NCBI RefSeq assembly: GCF_007859715.1
Contig: NZ_SJPG01000001.1
Span: 4,904,001 to 4,968,000, forward strand
Reading direction: 5' to 3'
DNA: 64,000 nt
Source: Rubinisphaera italica
Lineage (GTDB): Bacteria > Planctomycetota > Planctomycetia > Planctomycetales > Planctomycetaceae
Shown: positions 1-9,825 of the stretch, piece after piece
Layout: each line of letters opens with the position of its first letter
Position numbering within the stretch: position 1 is the first letter of the stretch
The notes under the pieces: generated by a model
Databases searched by the model: none
Told to the model about the DNA's origin: nothing
What the model saw: the letters and a program-made list of their open reading frames with translations, nothing else
Position numbers and translations under genes: made by a program

Positions 1-24
1 TCTGTCTTTCTGGAAAAGTAGGAA

Positions 25-128
25 GGCAGGCAGGAGCCTGCCCTATGTGGCTTGCGTTTTGTGCTTGTAAGTTTTTCCGAGCGTTTTTTGATTCGGGGGC
101 TTCTCTTCGAGAGCGCCCCCGCCACCCG
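25..128. repeat. Cluster of palindromic intergenic repeats
   Basis: Three short elements lie here. A perfect hairpin (7-bp arms GGCAGGC/GCCTGCC, 4-nt loop, 25-42) is followed on the minus strand by a T-rich stretch, so it may end hmp transcription. A degenerate copy of the GCTTGCG...GTGCTTGTA repeat follows at about 51-70. Half a copy of the GGGGGC...GCCCCCGCCACCC element follows at 91-128. Better copies of the last two occur at 15,846 and 10,051/16,699. Confidence 0.7.
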
Positions 129-163
129 TCGTCCGTGGTCCGGTACAGTCTGAGCTACATCTC

Positions 164-1396
164 TCAGTTTGAAGAGTGGATGTTCTGTTTGGGGCCGAAG
201 AATTCCAGGTGGATTTTCTGGTTGTCGACTCCGAGTTGGAGGAGTGAGTTGACGGCACCTTCCATGAAGGGTTTGGGGCCGCAGATGTAATAGTCTGCGG
301 TTTCGATTGGAGTCCACTCCTGTAGTTTTTGTGTAGTGAGAAGACCTTCGAGATCGCACTTGTTGTGCGACAGGTCCTCTGGCAATGGCTGATCGTAGAT
401 CGTATGTGTTGTGACATCTTTTCCGCTGGATTTGAGTTGTTGAACTTCCTCGGCAAATGCGTGGAGGCGGCTGTTGCGGGCGGCCTGGATGAAGTGGATT
501 GGAGAATCGAAGTTTGATTTCACGAGCGATTTTGCCATCGCGAGTAGTGGTGTGACACCGATTCCGCCAGCGATGAAGACGATGGGCTGATTTTTTGTGG
601 TCGTGGGATCCAAAGTGAATTCGCCGCAAGGGGGGCCGACTTGAATTGTGTTGCCGGGATTGATGCGGTTATGGAGGTGATTGGAAATGATTCCACTGGG
701 GGCATCTGCATTTAATGCGGATTCTTTTTTTACGCTGATGCGAAAATGATCCTGGCCGGGGGAATCCGAGAGGCTGTAATTTCGGGCTGAGGTTGGCGTT
801 TCGAGTTCATCAAACTTGATGGTGAGGTATTGACCAGGCAGGTAATTGGGGATTTCTTTGCCGTCGGCTGGTTTCAGGTAGAAGGATGTGACGATGTCGC
901 TTTCGGGGATTTTGCGGTCGACGATGAATTCGCGGTAACCGTTCCAGCCGCCTGGCTTTGTGCTTTGCTCAAGATAGATTGCTTCTTCTCGACTGATACA
1001 GACATCCGCCAAGACACCATAAGCTTCGGCGACAGCTGCAATGATTTCGTCTGTCGCAGCATCGCCCATGACTTCTTGAATTGCATCGAGCAGATGCCGA
1101 CCTACGATCGGGTAGTGTTCAGGTATAATACCCAGCGAGCAATGTTTTTGAGCAATCAACTCTATGGCTGGTAATAAGACTTCAAGGTTGTCAATATGAG
1201 TGAAGTAAGCACATATAGCCCCAGCCAGTGCTTTTTGCTGGCCGCCAGAGTGCTGATGAGCCTGATTGAAGTACGCTTTCACTTCTGGATTTGCCGCAAA
1301 CATTCGCTCATAATAGCAACGTGTGATCGTTTCAGCATTGACAGCAACTACGGGGGTGATTTGCTTGACGATTCAAATCGTATTTAAACTGAGCAT
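164..1396 (-). CDS. hmp: Flavohaemoprotein (nitric oxide dioxygenase) interrupted by TGA at codon 8
   Basis: Hmp oxidises NO to nitrate using haem, FAD and NAD(P)H. The globin domain shows the AQKHCSLGI segment with the proximal His and IVGRHLL. The reductase part shows RNYSLSD (FAD binding), [11 protein letters not shown] (NAD binding) and the C-terminal FFGPK. The ATG at 1396-1394 begins MLSLNTI and is followed by an in-frame TGA at 1375-1373. After it, [16 protein letters not shown] and TRCYYERMF continue the normal family N-terminus without a gap. No ATG, GTG or TTG lies between the TGA and the ATG at 1303, which corresponds to Met32 of E. coli Hmp. A protein begun there (379 residues) would lack Tyr-B10 (Tyr29 in E. 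coli), which is needed for dioxygenase activity. The gene is either a very recent pseudogene, read through, or carries a sequence error. Family identity is certain; whether it is functional is not. Confidence 0.9.
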
Positions 1397-1473
1397 AAGA
1401 GCGGGTTCCGACTCATTGAATTTCAAGTGGACAACTTCAATGGCTTTAATACTTCACGAAAACATATAGATTC

Positions 1474-1501
1474 TAATAATGCACACCAAGGTGCAGTATT
1501 T
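1474..1501. promoter_or_regulatory. Candidate Rrf2/NsrR-type operator between hmp and its regulator
   Basis: An imperfect palindrome of 11-nt arms (TAATAATGCAC and GTGCAGTATTT around ACCAAG) sits in the divergent hmp/rrf2 interval, about 28 nt before the regulator's ATG. Rrf2 regulators bind AT-flanked dyads of this size. Binding is inferred. Confidence 0.45.
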
Positions 1502-1528
1502 AGTTCCCTGGAAGATTAAGGCGAATAA

Positions 1529-1948
1529 ATGCTTTCAAAAACTGCAGAATATGCGCTGAGGGCCGTTGTACTAATGAGTAGTCATGAGAATCAGCCTATT
1601 TCGGCTGATGTGATGGCGGAAAAGACGAAGGTGCCACGGAGGTATCTGACACGTGTTCTCCAGGATCTGTCGGCAGCCGGGCTGGTGAATTCGCGGTCGG
1701 GTCCTGGAGGTGGCTATGAACTGGCGATCCCTGCTTCTGACTTAACGATTCTGGATGTCGTGAATGCCGTTTCCCCTCTCGAAAGAATTCGATCATGCCC
1801 GTTGGGATTGAAGTCGCACACCGATTTGTGTCCGCTACATGCCGAGCTGGATAAAGCCTATGCTGCGACGGAGTCTGCCTTTAAGAATGTCACACTGGAG
1901 CAACTTCTGAAATCGACAAATCCGATTGTGTCATTTTGTGATATTTGA
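1529..1948 (+). CDS. Rrf2-family transcriptional regulator (NsrR-like)
   Basis: A 139-residue Rrf2 protein. The winged helix-turn-helix covers residues 1-65 ([35 protein letters not shown]). Cys90 and Cys101 lie in the SCPLG...DLCPLH segment, where Rrf2 sensors bind an Fe-S cluster; a third Cys sits near the C-terminus. It is transcribed away from hmp with a dyad in the shared interval, so NO- or redox-responsive control of hmp is likely. The cysteine spacing is not the textbook NsrR pattern, so cluster type and ligand are open. Confidence 0.88.
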   Translation: MLSKTAEYALRAVVLMSSHENQPISADVMAEKTKVPRRYLTRVLQDLSAAGLVNSRSGPGGGYELAIPASDLTILDVVNAVSPLERIRSCPLGLKSHTDLCPLHAELDKAYAATESAFKNVTLEQLLKSTNPIVSFCDI

Positions 1949-2132
1949 TAGGGATTTTCGGGGAGCTGTGATCTCCTCTATTCATTTCGAATTTGAAACT
2001 CTCTAAAGGCATCTGTCGGTCAGGCATAGCTTGAGTTCCGGCCTGACCTACGACTGAAAGAATATTCAAGGCCACTCAAAATCCTGTTATAAATTGAGCA
2101 GGCAAGCCTTTAGGATTTTATGAGGAACATCA

Positions 2133-2900
2133 ATGAGTGATCCCACTCCGCTGGAGGAGAACGTATCTCGGAGGACTTCTTACTGGAAGTGGATTCTGCT
2201 GGCTGTGTTTGTCGTTGCAGTGGGTGGACTTTATGTGCAGTTTGGTGATTTGTTTTCGCTGAGTTCTCTGGCGGAGCGTGAGTCTCAGTTACGGGAATAT
2301 CAGCAGCAACATCCTGTTCTGATTTACGGAATCGCGTTTGCGATTTATGTGATGGTGACAGGACTTTCGCTACCTGGAGCGGCTGGGCTGACACTGGCTT
2401 ATGGCTGGTATTTCGGACTGTTGCCGGGCGTGATCCTTGTCAGTTTTGCTTCAACGACGGGTGCGACGATTGCTTTTCTCATCAGTCGTTTTTTCTTCCG
2501 GGATACCATTCAGAAGCAATTTGGGAAGCGGCTCAAGAGCTTTAATGAGTCGCTGGAAAAGGAAGGTCCGTTCTTTCTGTTTACTCTGCGACTCATTCCT
2601 GCGGTTCCCTTCTTTGTGATCAATGCCGTTATGGGACTCACGCCGATCAAAACCTGGACCTTCTGGTGGGTCAGTCAAATTGGGATGTTGCCCGGGACCT
2701 TCATTTATGTTTATGCAGGCTCAAGTGTGCCCTCACTTCAACAACTGGCCAAGGATGGAGTTAAGGCGATTTTTACTCCGGGGCAATTGACCCAAATTCT
2801 GATTGCCTTTGTGTTACTTGGTCTGTTTCCGCTACTGGTGCGTTATCTTATGAAGTTTTTCATCAAAGATCCTGCTTCATTGAAACCGACTGAAAACTAA
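2133..2900 (+). CDS. TVP38/TMEM64 (DedA/VTT-type) membrane protein
   Basis: A 255-residue inner-membrane protein with an N-terminal helix (about 20-40) and several hydrophobic segments. It carries the VTT-family signature LPGAAGLTLAYGWYFG...G near residues 77-95 and F..RLIPAVPFFVINAVMGLT near 150-168. Family members are proposed membrane transporters or lipid scramblases; the substrate is unknown. The next gene, 24 nt downstream and in the same direction, encodes a mercuric-reductase-like flavoprotein. This pairing recurs in many bacteria and suggests a shared redox or metal-related task. Confidence 0.85.
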   Translation: MSDPTPLEENVSRRTSYWKWILLAVFVVAVGGLYVQFGDLFSLSSLAERESQLREYQQQHPVLIYGIAFAIYVMVTGLSLPGAAGLTLAYGWYFGLLPGVILVSFASTTGATIAFLISRFFFRDTIQKQFGKRLKSFNESLEKEGPFFLFTLRLIPAVPFFVINAVMGLTPIKTWTFWWVSQIGMLPGTFIYVYAGSSVPSLQQLAKDGVKAIFTPGQLTQILIAFVLLGLFPLLVRYLMKFFIKDPASLKPTEN

Positions 2901-2924
2901 CATCAACGATGATCGTGCAATACT

Positions 2925-4424
2925 ATGAACGACTCTCCCTCACAAGCTCCTTTTGCTCCCCTGCTTCCTTTTGACGAGTACAATCAAAAACTGGAGCAGA
3001 ACGTTCATCCAGCCGATTGGGTCAATCCTGAGCCGAGGAAACCCTATCATCTGGTTGTGCTTGGAGCTGGCACGTCCGGATTAGTGACTGCGGCAGCGGC
3101 TGCCGGTCTGGGGGCGAGAGTGGCACTTATCGAACGTGAGTTGATGGGTGGGGACTGCCTGAATGTTGGTTGTGTCCCCTCCAAAGGAATGATTCATGCC
3201 GCTCGGGTGGCTGCCAGTTTGAAAGAAGCCAGAGCGTTCGGATTCACTGAGAACAAAAACGCTCCGTTAGATTTTGAACTGGTCATGCAGCGGATGCGTC
3301 GGCTGCGGGCGGAGATCAGTCCTAATGATTCGGCAGAACGGTTTCAGAAACTGGGAGTCGATGTTTTTTTTGGTCAGGCCAGTTTTGTCGATGAGGCCTC
3401 GATACAGGTGACTCGAAGCGATGGACAAGCACAGAGACTGAATTATCGAAAAGCGGTGATTGCGACGGGCGCCCGGGCAACTGCTCCTGAAATACCGGGT
3501 TTGGACAGGGTCCATTATTTGACAAACGAAACTCTTTATTCACTGACGAAATCACCAGCAACGTTCGGAGTCATCGGCAGTGGACCAGTCGGGTGTGAAA
3601 TGGCACAGGCGTTCGCCCGTCTCGGCAGTCAGGTCTTTGTGTTTGAGCGGTCTTCTCGATTATTATCGAAAGAAGATCCTTGTGCTGCGGAAATTCTTGA
3701 GCAGCAATTCGTCAAAGATGGGATTGAGATGATCTTCAACAGTCAGGAAATGCAGATTGAAAAAACGTCTGACGAGAAAATTCGCGTGCAGGTTACCCAG
3801 GCGGGGAAGGTTCGTACTGAGATCGTGGAACAATTGTTGGTCGCTGTTGGTCGGGCTCCCAATGTTGAGGATCTGAATCTGGGATCTGTCGGAGTGGAAT
3901 TTGACAAGTCTGGCGTAAAAGTGAACGACCATTTGCAAACGACGAATCCAAAAATATTTGCGGCTGGTGATATCTGCTCGAAATATAAATTCACTCACAT
4001 CGCCGACTTTCAGGCGCGAATCGTGATACAGAATGCATTGTTCGCACTCGGTCCATTTGGCAAGAAGAAAGCGAGTGATCTTATCGTCCCGTGGGCGACT
4101 TACACTTCACCTGAAGTGGCTCATGTGGGATTGTCGGAAACGGATGCCGAGAAAGCTGGGATCGAAATTGATACTTACACTCAGGAATTGGCGGAGGTCG
4201 ATCGGGCGATTCTGGAAGATCAGGATGCGGGTTTCGTAAAAGTGCATACGAAAAAAGGATCGGATCAGATTCTCGGAGCAACAATTGTCGCCAACAATGC
4301 GGGCGATTTGATTTCGGAAATCACCCTGGCGATGAACAATCATATCGGCCTTTCAAAAATTGCCAGTGCGATTCATCCGTACCCGACTCAGGCTGAGGCG
4401 ATCAATTTAATCGTACGAAGTTGA
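2925..4424 (+). CDS. Class I pyridine nucleotide-disulfide oxidoreductase, mercuric-reductase-like
   Basis: A 499-residue FAD/NAD(P)H flavoprotein. The FAD-binding GAGTSGLVTAAAAAGLGA sits near residue 48. The redox-active disulfide is GGDCLNVGCVPSK (Cys-X4-Cys). The NAD site is GSGPVGCEMAQAFARLG, the second FAD motif is IFAAGDI, and the C-terminal catalytic motif is HPYPTQAE. The N-terminal HMA metal-binding domain and the C-terminal Cys-Cys pair of true MerA are both absent, so Hg(II) reduction is doubtful. The electron acceptor is unknown. Probably co-transcribed with the TVP38 gene. Confidence 0.87.
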   Translation: MNDSPSQAPFAPLLPFDEYNQKLEQNVHPADWVNPEPRKPYHLVVLGAGTSGLVTAAAAAGLGARVALIERELMGGDCLNVGCVPSKGMIHAARVAASLKEARAFGFTENKNAPLDFELVMQRMRRLRAEISPNDSAERFQKLGVDVFFGQASFVDEASIQVTRSDGQAQRLNYRKAVIATGARATAPEIPGLDRVHYLTNETLYSLTKSPATFGVIGSGPVGCEMAQAFARLGSQVFVFERSSRLLSKEDPCAAEILEQQFVKDGIEMIFNSQEMQIEKTSDEKIRVQVTQAGKVRTEIVEQLLVAVGRAPNVEDLNLGSVGVEFDKSGVKVNDHLQTTNPKIFAAGDICSKYKFTHIADFQARIVIQNALFALGPFGKKKASDLIVPWATYTSPEVAHVGLSETDAEKAGIEIDTYTQELAEVDRAILEDQDAGFVKVHTKKGSDQILGATIVANNAGDLISEITLAMNNHIGLSKIASAIHPYPTQAEAINLIVRS

Positions 4425-4602
4425 CGGATTTCAACAAGAAGATTCTGGATTTACTGCGGTGGTTGAACGTGGGCGGTTAGACCCATTTTCAAATGGCCTC
4501 TGCAGTCGCATGGACACCATATGTCCTAAAACACCGTGTTTGCTCCTGCTGAAGGCTGCAGGTCATTTTTGATTATGCTCTCGTCGGCTGGGCTGGGGGG
4601 TT

Positions 4603-6744
4603 TCAATTACTCGAGAGCCACTCGCTGGCCGCTGCTTGCTCTTGGGCGGATTCGCCGGTGAACGTCACCAGCTTATCAGCCTGGGATGTGGCCTGATAGG
4701 CGGCGGTGATTGTCGCAGGTGTCTGGGTTTCGCCGGCCAGCCACAGGGGGCGCGGAGCCTGCAGAGCGATCAAGCCGGGGAGATCGAGATACTTTGCTCC
4801 ACCGGGTAAGAACATTGGATTCCGATAATCGAGCACTTTGCCAAAACGAAACCCATTGGTGTCGATGGCTGTGCGGTCAATCGCATCGTCAGCGAGCCCG
4901 CTGGCAACGGCAACGATGGGGCCGGTGCCGTGCCATCCGGCAACAGCAACGTTTTTATACTCGATGTTCGGACCGAGGCTGGAGTCTGTATTACGCAGGA
5001 AACTTACGATGCTTAATACATCGTGCGTGCGTTTCGCGAATAAGGAATGGTTGTAGCCAAAGGTGTAGCCTGCGAATTCGCGGGGATTAGCAACGACGCG
5101 AGTCTGCTTGACTGCTTCGCCATCTTGATCGAACAAGTCGGCACCCAATACGGCGGAGCCCGCTTGAACCAGCTTCATCACTGCGGGGTTCACGCTGCCG
5201 TCGTCAGTGCAAACCGCGGCTTTGCCTGTCTCATCGAGCCAAATGACAACGCGGCCATTCCATTGTTTTGGACTGAGCCAAACGACGTTCACTTCCTCGC
5301 CGTAGGTTTTGTTGAGTAGCGTCCCGGTTTGTTGAACGTAGTCGGCTCGATCCTGCTTGTCTTGCGGTGCCCATTGCACGTCCCCGGCATTGGCGTAGCT
5401 GCGACCGATGAGTACCTCAGCGGCAGGGCGGATCACGTCTCGCAAGCCTTCAGGTGTGGCTGCGATATCCTGGAGTTGCTGTTCGGCATCTTCAGTAAAC
5501 CATGCCAGTAAGTTGCGTTCGAAATCTGGATCGGCGGCCTTTGGTGCGGGATGCTTTTCGTCCCAGACGCTGAGTTGGTCGGGTGAGAGTGGATCGAAAT
5601 CGTCTTCGACCACAGGGGCCTGGAAACCGAGTTTAAAATGCTTGTTGAGGAACGTGTAGAAAGCAGAGCGTGTGACCGCGTTGTAGTTATGCGGGAAGTG
5701 TTCGCCACGTTTCAGGAAGACGTTATCCTGCTTGCCGTAGGCCATGTAGAGTTTTTGCAGATCGGGGAAGCCTTTGGTCGCCATCTCCTTAGTCCAGTCG
5801 TTTGCGGTGTTCATGCCTTGAGGCTTTGGTGCAAACAAAGCGGCAAACTCGACATTGCCGGTATTCACACGTAACAAGCTGGCGTTCTCGCAGGTGCAGC
5901 CCCCCTGCATGGAGGTGCTGACCATGACGACGGGGAAGGAGAGTTTGATGCGGTCATCGATTGCCGCCAGGATCATCGTTTGAGTCCCGCCGCCGCTGGC
6001 ACCGGTGACAGCGACTCGTTCCGGATCGACCTCCGGCAGGCTGAGCAGAAAGTCCAGCCCGCGGACGGCGTTGAGTGTTTGCAGGCCCATGACATTCTGG
6101 CAATGCGACTCGGCTTGAGGGCTAAACAGACCCCAGTCCTTAGTCGTGTTCATCTCCGGCCTTTGTTTCGCAAAACCGTGCACAAGCTCACGCGAGAGCT
6201 GTATCGAATCTGAATCGCCGAGCATATCCCACTGCCAAACCACACAGCCCATGCGGGCCAGTTGACGACACTGCGACTGGTAGGTGCTGCGACCGGCTCG
6301 TTCAAACCGCTCGGCTCCATCGGCGATTAGGTTTCGCAATGTATTATCGGCTGTCAGATCCAAACGCGCATCCTTGTGGTGTCCGTGTGCGAGCATGACA
6401 CCCGGCGCCTTGCCCTGGATGTTAGTCGGGCGGTACAGATTGCCCGTCACGAAGAAACCGGGTGCACTCTCGAAATAAACTTTCTCGACGGTGTATCCAT
6501 CGCCCTCGATCTTGCCGTGAATTACGGGATTGAGAGGTGTCTTGGTTGGCATCGGCCAGAGGCCGGTCGCGACCAGAATCTGCCGCCGTACGTACTCCCT
6601 GCGTTGTTCCCATTGTTCGATCGATTCCGGCGGATTGAAGGGGAAATAGCCGTTCAAATCCTTGAGCGGCTGATGGCGGACGTCTTCGGCGGAAGTCGTC
6701 ACAGTAATGCACAGCAGAGCGACTAGAACGATGAAGTGTTTCAT
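4603..6744 (-). CDS. Secreted alpha/beta hydrolase, acetyl-xylan-esterase-like
   Basis: A 713-residue exported protein with a signal peptide (MKHFIVLVALLCITVTTSA). The first alpha/beta-hydrolase domain has the oxyanion region VMLAHGHHKDARLD and nucleophile elbow VTGASGGGTQ near residue 246, as in the large planctomycete acetyl-xylan-esterase (AXE1-related) paralogues. A second hydrolase-like half (VAVAGWHGTGP, residues about 600-615) has no clear nucleophile. Probable role is periplasmic or extracellular deacylation of polysaccharide; the substrate is inferred from family only. No operon partner: the minus-strand transposase remnant lies just upstream. Confidence 0.78.
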   Translation of the reverse strand: MKHFIVLVALLCITVTTSAEDVRHQPLKDLNGYFPFNPPESIEQWEQRREYVRRQILVATGLWPMPTKTPLNPVIHGKIEGDGYTVEKVYFESAPGFFVTGNLYRPTNIQGKAPGVMLAHGHHKDARLDLTADNTLRNLIADGAERFERAGRSTYQSQCRQLARMGCVVWQWDMLGDSDSIQLSRELVHGFAKQRPEMNTTKDWGLFSPQAESHCQNVMGLQTLNAVRGLDFLLSLPEVDPERVAVTGASGGGTQTMILAAIDDRIKLSFPVVMVSTSMQGGCTCENASLLRVNTGNVEFAALFAPKPQGMNTANDWTKEMATKGFPDLQKLYMAYGKQDNVFLKRGEHFPHNYNAVTRSAFYTFLNKHFKLGFQAPVVEDDFDPLSPDQLSVWDEKHPAPKAADPDFERNLLAWFTEDAEQQLQDIAATPEGLRDVIRPAAEVLIGRSYANAGDVQWAPQDKQDRADYVQQTGTLLNKTYGEEVNVVWLSPKQWNGRVVIWLDETGKAAVCTDDGSVNPAVMKLVQAGSAVLGADLFDQDGEAVKQTRVVANPREFAGYTFGYNHSLFAKRTHDVLSIVSFLRNTDSSLGPNIEYKNVAVAGWHGTGPIVAVASGLADDAIDRTAIDTNGFRFGKVLDYRNPMFLPGGAKYLDLPGLIALQAPRPLWLAGETQTPATITAAYQATSQADKLVTFTGESAQEQAAASEWLSSN

Positions 6745-6762
6745 GAAGATATTCCTGTACTT

Positions 6763-7020
6763 TCAAGCAGTGACCCGGAACTGTTGCCTGACTGATTGGT
6801 GGATTCCGTTTTGAAATGCGCGGGTTTTGGGTTCGAACAGTTCGTGTGGTGATTTGAATTGGTACTGTTTGCGAGGACGTTGGTTCAACTCCACCACGGC
6901 AGCTTGAACTTCCTCGACTTTCAGTTTACGGAAATCGTTCCCTTTCGGAAAGTATTGCCGCAGTTGCCCATTGGTGTTCTCATTCTGAACGGGTTGCCAC
7001 GACTGACGGGCGGCTTTCAC
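6763..7020 (-). pseudogene. IS30-family transposase C-terminal remnant
   Basis: The segment NENTNGQLRQYFPKGNDF followed by ELNQRPRKQYQFKSPHELF is the conserved C-terminal end of IS30-type DDE transposases (Glu of the triad in NENTNG). Only about 80 residues remain. The catalytic N-terminal part and helix-turn-helix are missing upstream and no terminal repeats are visible. The ATG at the apparent start lies inside the transposase core, so this is a relic. Confidence 0.8.
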
Positions 7021-7379
7021 GGCAAAATCCTATCCGGCGAAATCCTTCCCAGCTGCATCCGAATTCCGACGCAGTTTGGGGAAATCGTGCAGGGGTCTCG
7101 GGACAGATCTCGATCAATTTCTACCCGGGAGTGTCCCAGGGTATGCATATGCGCTATGGATTCGCGTTCCTCAGTAGTAAGATATGAGTATAACATTTGT
7201 GATTTCCTCTTGTCGGATTGATGGTTGTCAGATCAAAACAAACCAACTCACGGTTGCCAATGTTTTTCCATCAACCTGTGCATTTCAAAATTGAAGCCAA
7301 GGCCTGGAAAGCCTCATCACAACAATTTTCGGGATATCATCGGTTCTGTATCTTTTCTTAACACGATCCCCAATTCCAA
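7021..7379. other. Intergenic, no gene recognised
   Basis: The stretch between the IS30 relic and the next gene holds only short unsupported reading frames. Part of it may be decayed insertion-sequence DNA. Confidence 0.5.
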
Positions 7380-8990
7380 ATGTATTTACTCAGACTGTCT
7401 GATCTTGAATTCTTCGTTGGTCCTGGAGTTGTTTCACGGCTGCGCGTGCTGATTGCATGCCTAATTCTGATGTCTGTTATGGTTCCTCAGACTTCAATTC
7501 AGGCGCAGGAGAGCTCGAGCAAACAGCAACCCGCAGAATCCAAACGAGAACCGCTATCACTTATTCGACCTCATGTTGACATCTTGTTGTACATGCATCC
7601 TGCAGCGATTGAGGATGTCCACGAGCTCGACCTCATTCAGGAACTGGAACGAAATCTTGTGAATACATGGGGGGATTCGCTCGACTGGCGGTTTGAATTC
7701 CTGAAGGAAGTGCTGTGGCCACAGGTTCCCGAGATGAGAATTCCGTTGAACGCCCCAGGTCGCCCGGAAACAATGGGAGCGACCATGATTGACTTGCAAG
7801 TCGGATACGCTTCAGGACGTTGGGAAATTTCTTCGCGTCGCTGGCTGGCGCTTACAAACGAATGGACGACCGGAGTCAATCGCACTGTTCGCTCTGGCGA
7901 ACTGTTGCCGATGCATCTGGCATTGGCCATTGTTGAAGCCTATGCGGCTGTTGTTCAAATTGAAACCGTCGATGTCGACACAGTCGACGGATTATTGATG
8001 GCGGGTGAATACAATGTGAACGATGCTTCATTGCCACTGCTGAAAACAGGCGATTATCTTGAGGTCCTGCTGTTGTATTACGATCGCGATGGGCAACTTG
8101 TCACCCGACAGAAACTCTCCTGGACCTATCTGCAGGTACGGCAGCGCGATCGAGGACGCGTGATTTGTGAAATTCATTCGGCTTTCCGGAATCCTATCTC
8201 TCGTACCCGCAGGCGAGTAGAAGTGATGGCCTATCGCGTTTCGCCTCAAATCGAAGAAACTTCACTGCACTTGAGCAGACGCGGTTCTTATGTTCGGGAT
8301 TTTCAATTGGGGCGAGTCTATCTGACAAACTGGCACGTGACTGCAGCAGCAGAAGAAGACGGGGCTGAAAAACCAGTCCGATTACAGGTTGCGGATCGAA
8401 ATGGTGATCTGACTCTGAATACGGCTGTACTCACAGAGGAACTCGGCTCTCCATTTCTGAAACTTGAAGTGATGAGCGAAGACGTCGTGGTCGCTCGAGT
8501 TCCTTATCTGCTGGGAACTCAACGCGAGTTGACATTGACGGTGCCCGATGATTCAGCCCGCGTAGCCGCGTCGATCCGTTTTGAGCAACTCAAGACAGAA
8601 CTCCTGCGTGTCACAGCCAAGCGGGCGACTTTAATTGCTGCTTTGAAGCAATTGATTGATGACCCACGCGAAATCGATCCTGAGCAGTTCTTCAGTCAAA
8701 TCGAAGAATTGCCCAGCCGTGAGCAGTTTCTCACGCAATCCAATCTTATCCGCGTCAGTAATGAAACAGAATTACTCGAACTGGGAAATCGAGTGGCTGC
8801 CAATCAGGTCCGTAAAATGGCGGAAGCGTCCGAAGCTCTGATCAATCGCTTTCTGGATGAAGAACCTCTGACCGAACTGAAACTTGCCCTCAACTATGGC
8901 GATCCCCCAACAGTCCAACCGACACCGGAAGATCCTCAGCCCGCAGCCAAACCTCGCAAAGGTGTCGTGATTCCGCAGTTCAACAAGTAA
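7380..8990 (+). CDS. Secreted planctomycete hypothetical protein
   Basis: A 536-residue protein of unrecognised family. A signal peptide is visible about 20 residues into the frame (RLRVLIACLILMSVMVP...QAQ), so the true start may be later than this ATG. The mature part begins with a Ser/Gln/Glu-rich linker. A middle region has alternating hydrophobic strands, and the C-terminal third is helical (FEQLKTELLRVTAKRATL) and ends in a Pro-rich basic tail. It probably works in the periplasm or cell envelope. No catalytic motif is apparent. Confidence 0.75.
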   Translation: MYLLRLSDLEFFVGPGVVSRLRVLIACLILMSVMVPQTSIQAQESSSKQQPAESKREPLSLIRPHVDILLYMHPAAIEDVHELDLIQELERNLVNTWGDSLDWRFEFLKEVLWPQVPEMRIPLNAPGRPETMGATMIDLQVGYASGRWEISSRRWLALTNEWTTGVNRTVRSGELLPMHLALAIVEAYAAVVQIETVDVDTVDGLLMAGEYNVNDASLPLLKTGDYLEVLLLYYDRDGQLVTRQKLSWTYLQVRQRDRGRVICEIHSAFRNPISRTRRRVEVMAYRVSPQIEETSLHLSRRGSYVRDFQLGRVYLTNWHVTAAAEEDGAEKPVRLQVADRNGDLTLNTAVLTEELGSPFLKLEVMSEDVVVARVPYLLGTQRELTLTVPDDSARVAASIRFEQLKTELLRVTAKRATLIAALKQLIDDPREIDPEQFFSQIEELPSREQFLTQSNLIRVSNETELLELGNRVAANQVRKMAEASEALINRFLDEEPLTELKLALNYGDPPTVQPTPEDPQPAAKPRKGVVIPQFNK

Positions 8991-9027
8991 GCCTCAAAAG
9001 GTTCGTCCTGATGCATCGGGGAATAGA

Positions 9028-9825
9028 TCAGGGCAAAGAGTTCCGCAAAGACGAAAGCTCATACATCAGAATGCCGGCTGAGACAGCCGCGTTCAAGGAT
9101 TCGACTCCAGGTGCCATTGGGATTCTGACAGAGTTCGTGCAGAGGGTTTTCAGCTCTCTTGCGATGCCTTCGGCTTCGTTTCCCATGATGATTGCCAGAG
9201 GTTGCTGGCGGTGTTCCGATTGTTGAAAGATTTGACGGATCTCGAGGGAGCCGTTTTGTTCGGCTGAGAACAGAGCGGAGTTTTTTAAGAGCAGGGCTTG
9301 AATGGCTTGCGTCAGATTTTCGAGCTGACAAATCGGGATACGATTGACCATGCCAACCGAACTACGAGCCACATGGCTGGTCACACCAACCTGATTGTTT
9401 TGTCCGATCAGGATCCCCGTCATGCCGAATGCTGCTGCGGAGCGGACGATCGCTCCGAAGTTGTAGGGATCCTGGATGCAATCGAGAATAACAAATCGAC
9501 TTTGCGGCGAGATCTGTGTCAACAGTTGTTCAAAGTTTGCATACGGAAACGGTCCCATCAATGCGAGGACACCTTGATGGTCTCGCGATTTGCAGAGCTG
9601 TTCGATTCGCTTGGAAGATTGCCGTTCAAGCGGAATGTTTGCAGAAATCGCTGCTTGTTCAATTTGTTGATGAATCGGCTGATTCGCATTCTCGGCCAGA
9701 ATCAGTTCATAAATCGGCCAGCGCCCCCCTTCGAGGGTTTCCGCGACGCAAAGCGAACCCCACAACCAGCTTTTCTGATGGTTGGAGAGCAACGGTTGAG
9801 CGGAATTATGTCGAGGGCGAGCCAT
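9028..9825 (-). CDS. rlmB: TrmH/SpoU-family RNA 2'-O-ribose methyltransferase (RlmB-like)
   Basis: A 265-residue SAM-dependent SpoU methyltransferase. An N-terminal substrate-binding domain (WLWGSLCVAETL) precedes the trefoil-knot catalytic domain. That domain has motif 1 DPYNFGAIVRSAAAFG, motif 2 IIMGNEAEGI and motif 3 IPMAPGVESLNAAVSAGI. This layout fits RlmB (Gm2251 of 23S rRNA), though related tRNA TrmH enzymes share the motifs. It stands alone between convergent and divergent neighbours. Confidence 0.85.
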   Translation of the reverse strand: MARPRHNSAQPLLSNHQKSWLWGSLCVAETLEGGRWPIYELILAENANQPIHQQIEQAAISANIPLERQSSKRIEQLCKSRDHQGVLALMGPFPYANFEQLLTQISPQSRFVILDCIQDPYNFGAIVRSAAAFGMTGILIGQNNQVGVTSHVARSSVGMVNRIPICQLENLTQAIQALLLKNSALFSAEQNGSLEIRQIFQQSEHRQQPLAIIMGNEAEGIARELKTLCTNSVRIPMAPGVESLNAAVSAGILMYELSSLRNSLP

